NCBI GenBank assembly: GCA_029891345.1
Contig: CM057009.1
Coordinates: 91,001,416 to 91,065,415 of the forward strand
Length of the DNA stretch: 64,000 bases
Direction of reading: 5' to 3'
DNA from: Dryococelus australis
Taxonomy: Eukaryota > Arthropoda > Insecta > Phasmatodea > Phasmatidae
This document shows, one piece after another, positions 55,721 through 64,000 of the stretch (positions are counted from its first letter, which is position 1; every line of letters starts with the position of its first letter). A program made the translations under genes and the position numbers. Below the pieces are notes generated by a model. The model ran no database searches and had not been told where the DNA came from. It worked only from the letters and a program-made list of their open reading frames with translations.

Positions 55721-57230
55721 AAGTTTTTCTGCTGTTACAAAATTATTTCACTTATTATTGCTTTACATGTGAATATTTTAAGTGTTCCTCATTACAACAC
55801 TAAAAAATGTATTAATTAAAAAAATATGGTAAACAAAAGTGATATATTTAAATGAACAATGTATGCAGATATAATGGATCTATAACCATAATTTGAATCT
55901 TAGAAAGAAAACTGAATTGTTTTTGGTTTAATTAAAGTAATGATGTTATAAATTTATCTCAGTTAAATTAATAATACATTCTGATAAAAGTATGAAACTG
56001 AAAGACTTAATGACATAATAGCTCGAAAATAATTAACTCGTGCAAAATATGTGCTCAAAGTGTAAATCTGAAAAAATTTCTTCATTATTTACACAATGAA
56101 AAAATTTGAACATGTAAAAATGTATTGTCAATGAGTTATTTAAACCTGTATATACTACCAGAGTCAGTAAGATCGTGAACTGGTGCTCCCTGGTGTAGAC
56201 AGTCACGAACCACGGTTTAATAAGTTCGTGAACGCCGTGGTGTGGGGCAGGACATAAACATATTAAAAGCCACCATGGTGTGTGGCTGCCTACACTGGGG
56301 ATGCCAGTCAGTACATGGACTTATAGTAGTTACGTACATAATTAAAGATGGCATTATCGGTTGCCTTCGTAGAATACATATAAAAATTATATTAAAAACA
56401 GATTTACCAGGAAAAGTGGACTTAAATTAATATAACAGTATTCTGTTGTTATAGGCAGGTATCACAATAAATAAATGTGTAATAGTAGCATCCATATCGA
56501 AAACTAATTAAAATAAATGTTTGAATAAAACATATACCTTAAAGAATTGTAGACAGCTGGGTGATAAAATTTAACTCTAACCATTAATTTTTCTGTGGAT
56601 AACATGAATTATTCTTCTTTAGGTTCGTCATGGAAAAATTAAGATTAACATATTTTATATCTCTTATGATCTTAAGTGATTCCTAAAAACAGCAAACGCT
56701 TTGGACGCTAGGCTGTAACATTCCTTTATTGTAAATGTTACAGCAAGTTTTTAAGATGGAATAGTGAGTAACTGAATACTGCTCGAGTGAACAGGAATCT
56801 GCAATAACCTAAAAACCTTGTACTGCATGAAATTATTTTACGTAAATAATCAGCGTTGGCCTTATATTACTCATTAATGTTTCTGATACGGAAGGATTTT
56901 TTGGTTTTTAATGATTAACTATTTTAGCACAGGACAAAATTAACAAAAAATTTATGATGGGCTGTTACCGTAAACACCACTGTTTTACGGGAATATCTCT
57001 TTCATTTCAAGAAAAATTTCTAAATATCAGATATTTGGGCAGTTTGCACAACACTCGTTGTAAAATTTTTGGGATAGCAAATATGTGAGTTACACTCCTT
57101 GAAAATGTTGCTAAGAAAAACTTAAATGTACGACAAATTCAAAACGATAATTTATGAAAAATTATTTGTTTAGATATTTACAGATAATCACAATTGCGTC
57201 ATGATTCTCTGAAAGCATAAGCATAATAAA
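53880..57230. other. Second AT-rich island, origin unknown
   Basis: Composition is close to that of the 20280-25430 island. An 80-codon plus frame at 54231-54473 has a hydrophobic first half and a charged, coiled-coil-like second half (RIKKGNEGINRLREAWQEHK). A stop-to-stop frame of about 63 codons at 54842-55030 reads LGALGVRADGSISICYS and GTQNNAGEVLIAQTN. I recognise neither. A (TA)26-type microsatellite lies at about 55667-55719. It may be an eroded virus-like insert or simply AT-rich spacer. Confidence 0.3.
55667..55719. repeat. (TA)n microsatellite
   Basis: About 26 uninterrupted TA dinucleotides. Confidence 0.97.
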
Positions 57231-58539
57231 CTAAAAAAAAAAAAAAATCACTTCGATTTTTGATAATCGTGCGCGCCACACGTCAATATCCATGTTGCAG
57301 AGAACTTACAGAGCTTTCATATCGGCATATCTCCAGTCAAGCCATTTGCAATGTAATCAATTTCACTTTTTGTAGGTGGATTTTAACATCTTTGAATTCA
57401 GGAAACACTTTCATAACAAATGCTACAGATGATTACTATGGGCAGTGTCTCAAAAACCGCCAAATTAACGTACACCACAGCAGTAATGAGCACCAAGTAA
57501 TTTTATTTATGTTGTTGGAGATGCAAATCACAATTCTACTTCTTGGATTCTTTCTCACGTCAGCAATTTACGAAAATGAAGACATTTGTTTACGTTTCAA
57601 ATTGGATAAACGCGTACGTTTTCTTTTTACTTTTTTTTTTCAGAGTGCATGACTTAATTTTTGCACCAAGGAGAGTTCTTATGTCAACTGCAATATTGAG
57701 AAAATACTGAAATATTGTCGATCTAACTTTTCTTAATTGTTGAGGACAATGTATGCCTTATTAAGTACATAAATGGGACGGTAAACCATACCATATTTTA
57801 CCTCAAGCGATGAGGTTTGATGACAATCACAATTTGTTCAGCCCTAGTGATTGCCCGTTAAATAAAATGGCGCAAATCACGTAAGTTGCACTTTCAATTT
57901 TTTTTATTTAATGTAGACTGAAGTATTACTCAGCAACACTTTCACAGGAATGTAATTTCCTTCGAATTTATAGTCCCTTGTTTTATGCAATCAAGTAATA
58001 TCAACTGAATTGCCTGTTATCTACCTGCCAGGTACTAGAAAACTGTGTTTTTAAAAAAGCATATTTTCCCAAAAATATATGGCATTAGTGTAATTAGAGG
58101 ATTTATTACTTCTAATGAAATTTTACATACGGATTAATAATCCGTTATTAAAAATCCCATTATAATATTTCTACACAAAAATGTGACGTCGATATTTCTT
58201 ATTAAACAATTTTGTTGCAACCATACGTTTTGCGGCGACTGCAGACATTTATCCACTGTCACATTATGCAAAATATAGTGTGTTCTGTGTTAAACACGCT
58301 GCGTAATTTTGCAATAAACCTGTGTTACAGTCAATATTTAAAAAACTTGTGCCGTCCTTTGAAATTACTTTAGGCCGTAAGTCGTGCTTGTGATAATTTT
58401 TTTAATTAATATGTGCACAAGTTTGTCAACTGAAAAGAATAAAATATACAGTACAACGTAATATTGCAAAAGAAATAAATTTAAAAAATAATGGGTCAGG
58501 AATTATTACCCAGTTCAACAACTAATAACACGATACCAT
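57231..58539. other. Unassigned DNA with an unrecognised 130-codon frame
   Basis: The plus-strand frame 57260-57652 is the longest uninterrupted one here. It contains a hydrophobic run (LFMLLEMQITILLLGFFLTS) but no motif, signal or splice site I can tie to a family, and its codon use looks ordinary for AT-rich spacer. The remaining bases hold nothing I recognise. Confidence 0.25.
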
Positions 58540-58965
58540 TAAGGGTCCTATGTACTGAAACGTTTTCTGTTAAATCGTAGTTGCGCGTAAACGCGTATCT
58601 CGGTAAATAAAAGTTCTGGAAATGCGAAGTTTTGCCAGAAAGGATAAAAAAAAAAACTATTTTCTATGTCCCTATCTTTTTTATTTTATCATATTTAATG
58701 TATTGGTGGTGAAAAAAATTCGCATATGTGGCCAAATATAGCATTTTTAAGGCTTACATATTCAGGATCTTTAAACGGTAAGAGAAAAGTACGATTATAC
58801 GCAGGTAGCTTGATCTGTGGACTTTCATTGCGTGTAATAAAATTACACTGTTACACATGTAATTTACACAGTAAAACTTTAGGACGGAAACACTGCACGC
58901 CTTGCTCGTAGGAGTGATGAGGCATTAGGCGTGCGTGTTAGTGTCGCCCGTATCGCTCCCTCGCT
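58540..58965 (+). repeat. Dispersed repeat family R, copy 3
   Basis: AACACTGCACGCCTTGCTCG and the words GTGATGAGGCATTAGGCGTG and TAGTGTCGCCCGTATCGCTC match copy 2 at 31200-31285. The AACACTGCACGCC anchor matches copy 1 at 1293. Confidence 0.5.
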
Positions 58966-59385
58966 TTTTGACCTTGGACTCGCAGCTACATAGTCCCCTT
59001 GAGACAACGAAAACGCTGGGGTAGCACAAAGAAACAAGTAGGCATTCACAAAGTTTCGCCAAATATGATATGTTTCCTTTTGCTTGTGAGAATTGTTAGG
59101 TGATAAGTTATTTGTGATTTTTTTTTTCTGCTGCCAGTACAAAATAATTAATTACCACTTCAATATTTTTATTCAATCAGTAATTTCCTTAATCTATTTT
59201 AGTTTCAAGCGTGTATATTAATGTTAATAATGATTGATCTTATTAGTAATTTTATGAAGGAATATCATACAATATATACGCTTGAAACTAAAACACATTA
59301 TGTTGAATAATAGGTACATCGCAATGTTAATTTTACGTATGGTAGAAAGATACAAAATTCGTGGAAAATGGGACCTAAATGAAGT

Positions 59386-59421
59386 TTTCAAAAGTGTCTT
59401 GTTTACCGCAAACAGCCTATA
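59386..59421. repeat. Single right end of TA-target MITE
   Basis: GTTTTCAAAAGTGTCTTGTT and CCGCAAACAGCCTA form a diverged right-hand terminal repeat with TA following. The left end is not visible upstream. Confidence 0.5.
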
Positions 59422-60689
59422 TATTACGTAAAATTTAGAATTAGCACTTGTGTTTGTAAAACAGTGTAATAAAATAGTCAATTTTGTCTGCTTTAGCACT
59501 AACTGAATGTCACGTTTTGTGGTCTTTTGCTGAGTAATTCCAAAGAGAGGATATATAAGTTTAGTTTTTCAAATGACACTGTCTCCTAAAAGTTACGCAA
59601 GAAATTATATTAATTAGAGAATATAGTACTGACATTGGATATTGATAGTATACAAAGTTAGATTTAAATTGTCTAGTAATTAATGAGATATAAACTCATT
59701 CTTAATGTTTTCATGGCAGAAATGTATGTTAATATGCATTCAATATGGAAATAAAAACTAAAACTAAAAACAATTTTATTCAAATTCGGTGCAAATGTTT
59801 ACAAGATTCTAGGACACACACGTACACAAAGTACTCGTAGAAAATTTGTTTAATATATTTTTATAATACAGCTCGCACAGTTTATTCGGGTACTGATTAT
59901 AAGTAAAAATCAATTTAATAAAAATGATTCTGTCCCTATCTTTATGAATTATGAGCATGCACACCTGTATTATTTTTGCTCGTCAATTTTACAGGAAATG
60001 TTCTTTTAAACTTTGTTCATATTTCCTTGCTGGAAAACTAGACTACGTAGCTTAATATACCATAGCGCTAGACAATCCTATCAGTGTTAGCGAAAGTGAT
60101 AAAAGACAGAACTCTTGCACTGTAAAACTGTTTTACAGATCACGACCTCTATACAATACCATGGTAAATACTGAAGGATAGTAATACTCTGGTTTTATTG
60201 TACTATAAAAGGCATTCGGTTTATAGATTTTAAATGTTCCGTACTTGTAAATATTAATGTTCCAGCAATTATTATATAAACTGAATATTTTAGTTAGGTC
60301 CATACGTTGAAAAAAAATTGCATGTCCTCGTCACCTAAATCTTAAAGTAGAGTGTTACGTAGCATAGAAACACTGACCTTGACAAGCATTTTATCAGTGA
60401 CATGCTTCTAACTCGCCGTCTACGAACGTGACATCTGCCACTGAACTACATACTTGAAGCCCTACACGATACACGTGACCTTCTAACATGCTACAAGTCA
60501 ACTGTTCCGTTATTGTTACCAAATCCAAGCCTTCTTCGGCCAGAGGAGAATGCGTTTCTCCAGGCTGCCCAAAAAGAGTTATATTTTATGAACTGCCTGT
60601 GTCAATATCACAAAGAGTTATTTAAAATTTCTGAATTTTAAAGAATTTTTATTGCTTGACAACTGTTAGACTACATTGAAACTAAATAC
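59422..60689. other. Unassigned AT-rich DNA
   Basis: Nothing recognised. Confidence 0.4.
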
Positions 60690-60732
60690 ACGTTTATTTC
60701 AGTGGTTAGTCCATATCATGACACCATTTATA

Positions 60733-61839
60733 GGCTGTTCGTTGTCAATTGAGAACTTCTGAAAGTCCTGCTTTGAATCTACTTCTCTGCATGTTTCGTA
60801 TTCTTCCTCCAAATGAATTAGTAACCTTGCCGTGGTTTTCATTTACTTTATCCATGCGTCGATCGAGTGTAAGATTGACATTTTCATGAACATAAACACA
60901 TCACCAATACGGCAAGTGTTACGTTTGTGTGCATAGGAGAAACAGAAACTGAATTAGAAATTATTCCAGTGTTCACAGTCCACATATTTACAAATCACAC
61001 TTACAATAACGGGTTAAATTATGGAACTAAATTTCATAATTCGCTGCCGACTCCAGATCTACGGAAATTTCAAGCTTTGTTTGAATTTCAGAAATACAAA
61101 TTGTGGAACGGAATTTCAAACACTTCATTTATATTTCGGTAAGGAATATTTTATCGCAAACACTTTAATTAATTAAATCATGTAACACAGCAATCGTTGA
61201 TGCAAATTAAAGTTTTCAAATAATATATAGTTGCCTGTTTTTTAAATAACTGTGTAATGAAACCGCAATGCATTACATATGCGAAGAAAAGTGTTTTAAA
61301 ATTTATAAAATTTTATTGTGTGATCTTTATAACATCAAAATATAAACAAACACACCTTAAATTTAGCCGAATTTAATCTTCTTAAAAGTTCGTGTTAAGA
61401 AGTTTGTTTAAGAAAAATATTTTTCTTCCGAAAGATACATAAATTTCGATATCATAGAGTTCTAAGTAATATTAAGTTTATTTCAAGACAAAGAAATCGG
61501 CATATTTATTGAGTTTGCTGTTTACACACCTAATTTTTCGCTAAAGGTTGGGAATTTTGAAATCGAAAAAAAAGAGTATGTCAGATATTGATGTAAGAGC
61601 TAGATTCCATCATTCAATGTCTCGTCAGTGAATCTTACCTCATCAAAATATATTAAGTCGTTCAGTTTCTGTTATTAATTTTATTTTTGGAGGATTCGCG
61701 CATTGAGATACCTTCCCACAACAATCAACAGTGCGTGTTTACGTAAGTGCTTGTGTTAAAATATAGGCAGTCACAGGCCGTGACTTTTTTTCTTTCAAGT
61801 GTTGAATTTAAAAGTGCGGGATTTACCATGAACAACTTA
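60733..61839. mobile_element. TA-target MITE family, long copy D
   Basis: Left GGCTGTTCGTTGTCAATTGA continues with CTTCTGAAAGTCCTGCTT, paralleling copy A. The right complement AAGTTGTTCATGGTAAATCC is preceded by interior words (TGTTAAAATATAGGCAGTCA; GTGACTTTTTTTCTT) that match copy A at 26690-26735. The copy is 1.1 kb rather than 0.41 kb, so about 0.7 kb is extra. This may be a later insertion or part of a longer parent element. It carries a 71-codon frame at 60927-61139, described separately. Confidence 0.65.
60937..61139 (+). CDS. Exon-like open frame inside MITE copy D (uncertain)
   Basis: A frame of about 68 codons runs from an acceptor-like TTTGTGTGCATAG (ending 60936) to a donor-like CGGTAAGGAA (GT at 61140). 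It ends FHNSLPTPDLRKFQALFEFQ then KYKLWNGIS. I do not recognise it. The splice-like borders and absence of stops are only weak support. If real it could be a remnant of a transposase from the longer parent of this MITE, or an exon caught between the ends. Chance is the default explanation. Confidence 0.15.
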
Positions 61840-62289
61840 TAGGTCACAGGTTTAATCTCAGGCCCTAGAAACTGGAAAAATTGTGGACGTGGATTCTTAT
61901 GATGCGGAAGCGTGAAGAGCAATGCCTTGTTGTAGGTGTTTTATCAGAGGACTCTTAAACATCCCCCCCGTCTTCATTTCGCCACTGTGTCTCCCATTTC
62001 ATTTCACCTCCTCCATTCTGCGATTATTCGCGCTGGCCAGAACGACCTGTATGTCACCCTGTTATGTGAGCAAGCTCCGTTTGGAGCCAGCTTCCACCCT
62101 TACTTGTCGTTGGCCCTCCCGAAAACTGTCAAAACGTGCAGCTTTCCATGTAGCCTATATTTAACTTAGATTTACAGAGACCCCAAATAACGAGAAGTTA
62201 TGCTGATATAACTATTGACCCTATGTCCCCCTGTCTCTGTGTAAATAATTTTGATGACGTTTTTAAAAGCTTAGATAGTAATGTAATGA

Positions 62290-63480
62290 TCAATCTTTAT
62301 CAGGGACGAACCCAGGAACCCTGGTTTCTCAGGCTGGCGTGCAATCAACTGTATTAAGGTGTTAGAATTTGGTGCATTAACTTAAAGAGTGTAATCCGTT
62401 TAATGATATGGTAGAAAGAGTTTACAAACCTTATATTTTTTACAGTGCCATCATTTTGAAGACAAGTGTGCGAGTCACTTAAATAATCTAAATTTAAATG
62501 GCCTACCGTCGCACTAATTGCATGCAAAAAATCGGTGATAATCAGTAGATTGGTCCCCGAGATATTAGATAAAACCTCCAGATTTGCATGTGGCGTTATA
62601 TCCATAAGTTACGGACAATGACCTTTAACTTTCAGCACACTTTACATTTGCAATAGAATCTGCAAGCATAGAAAGTTTGTTTGAAAGTGTTTTAGTCATA
62701 TTGTACATTAATTTAAATATTAACATAGCTGTTATATTAAAAAAATGTACATAACCCTCTTGAATTTTATAAATTTATATGGACTATATAATTATCACTT
62801 GTCGCATAAATTTGGAAGAAATCGTTTAATTGATTTCCGAGATAGGGTATAAAAACTTGATGATAAACCTGGTGCTGTGTTCCACAATGGTGGACAAGAG
62901 AGACTCTGCGTAGACACATTTTTGGATGCAATATACATACATATAATTCCAGCATACGAAGTTAACTTGAAATTGGTTGCATTATTTTTTAGATAAAGCA
63001 TACGTAACTAAAAAGTTTATATCAGCGACATGTTGAAAATAAGTGCCTGACTCGATTAAACATATAAGTTTACATGGCCTACCGTTGTACAAATTGTTTT
63101 CCAATTATGGTAGGAATAGACTGAAATTTTCCTGACATATTATATAAAAATTTAACTTTTTATATATGAGAGTATATTACGAAATAGTGATTAAAAGAGT
63201 AGGCATACATTTACTGACACATTTGATTATGTCATAGGTATTTTCAGGGCACCAAATTTGATCAAAATTTGCCAAGTCGTATAGTTAATGCAGCAAATAA
63301 ACATAAAATATTTATATGGATTCAAATTTGAAAATATATTCTTTGTTCATTTACATCACATATATGGCCTGCCATAGTATTACTTAAATGCCAATTTTGC
63401 TGGGAACTAGTTTAGTAGTTTTCGAGATATAAGATACAACAGAACTTTATTTTTCATGTTGTGTTACCTTCCAAAAAAAA
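62290..63480 (-). repeat. Composite repeat family, truncated copy 5
   Basis: On the minus strand the tRNA-like module lies at about 62295-62360 (B-box-like GGGTTCCTGGGTTCGTCCCTG in part, A-box-like AATACAGTTGATTGCACG). Array units follow, for example TATCTCGGAAATCAATTAAA at about 62830. The units end near 63480 at an A11 run and a C-rich tract, without the T-rich 5' end. The conserved tail beyond the tRNA-like module is also missing or unrecognisable. Confidence 0.6.
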
Positions 63481-64000
63481 AAAGTTGGACACCAAAAACA
63501 CTCTCCTTATCTCTCCTCCCTCCCCCCCACCCCTCTGCGAATCCTTTTCCCCTTCCGACGCATATAAGGTTGACTCTTAGCCTAAAGACAAATTTTGTGT
63601 CATATTTAAAAGGTTATTCTAAATCTAAGAGGAGGAGGGAAAGCTGAAAGAGGTGATATCCCCAGTCATGAAAATTGCTGTCCTTCGGGAGGGAGAAAAG
63701 CATAGCTGTGTCACTCCCCTTATTCCCCTTCCAGTAAAATAACAACAAAGTGGCGAAAATATCAAAGCGCAGGTTTTCCCGATAGGATCAATTTAAATAC
63801 AATTCTTAATTTTTATAAGAGAAGAACATTTATGTAGGTGCCTATTTACCGCCATAAAAAGCAACAAATTGTACCAGTTCAGTTCAGGTCATCCAAATAC
63901 AAAATTCCGTCTGACGATAATAGACCACAAGACGTCCGACGATTATAGACCACAGGACGTCTGATACGACCAATGCCATGCCGCCGACATGGCATAACGT
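63481..64000. other. Unassigned DNA with short terminal repeats
   Basis: Contains a CT/C-rich tract (63500-63560). Two tandem 25-base units (63909-63933 and 63934-63958, GTC(T/C)GACGAT(A/T)ATAGACCAC) are followed by a partial third. A short inverted pair GCCATG/CATGGC lies near 63975-63993. Nothing else is seen. Confidence 0.5.

Larger units (their letters stand above)
60690..62165 (+). mobile_element. tRNA-derived SINE, family S3, copy 2, split by a MITE
   Basis: The A-box side (CAGTGGTTAGTCCATATC, about 60701-60718) is separated from the B-box side (GGTCACAGGTTTAATCTC, about 61841-61858) by about 1.1 kb of MITE. Rejoining across the TA gives the same order as S3 copy 1. The body (TTGTAGGTGTTTTATCAGAG, about 61931-61950; then GTCTTCATTTCGCCACTGTG) parallels 47030-47100. 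It is older and more diverged than copy 1. Confidence 0.65.

Overview
The window looks like intergenic or intronic DNA of a large, AT-rich arthropod genome. I found no host protein-coding gene, rRNA or functional tRNA that I can defend. The organism is probably an insect, because nearly all structure comes from insect-type mobile elements: Tc1/mariner-like transposons, TA-target MITEs, tRNA-derived SINEs and one solo LTR. One SINE family carries an antisense peptide signature (GIVPDDA...) that I recall from stick-insect gene predictions, notably Dryococelus. That species link rests on memory only and is low confidence.

Layout. 1-5290: a dispersed-repeat copy, then a T-rich stretch beginning at a TATA-like box with a well-placed ATG. 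5291-8000, 9793-12528 (minus) and 43145-45802: three full-length copies of a composite ~2.7 kb repeat. It has a T-rich 5' end, a TG/CA microsatellite, a degenerate array of ~285-bp units and a tRNA-like module. Truncated copies lie at 15256-17431 and 62290-63480. 17435-18630: two SINEs and a 4 x 74-bp minisatellite seeded from one SINE head. 19191-20177: a mariner-like element.

20230-25430 is the most unusual part, a very AT-rich island. On its minus strand lies a badly decayed family B DNA polymerase of the protein-primed viral/Maverick type. Downstream on the same strand is a decayed protein with tryptophan-centred W-x-x-I-S repeats. I read this as an endogenous relic of a DNA virus or virus-like transposon.

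25680-27536: a long-inverted-repeat element with a nested MITE. 28500-32631: a SINE and several mariner-like fragments. 39518-42639: a Tc1-like element with TA flanks and matching ends, cut open by a SINE, a MITE and an AT-rich filler. 51006-51587: a solo LTR with 4-bp duplications. 52251-53026: a fold-back mariner element. 53880-57230: a second AT-rich island of unknown origin. 60690-62165: a SINE split between its A and B boxes by a MITE.

Nothing here works as a host pathway. The window is a layered record of insertions, with the polymerase relic and the composite repeat as the two most interesting items.
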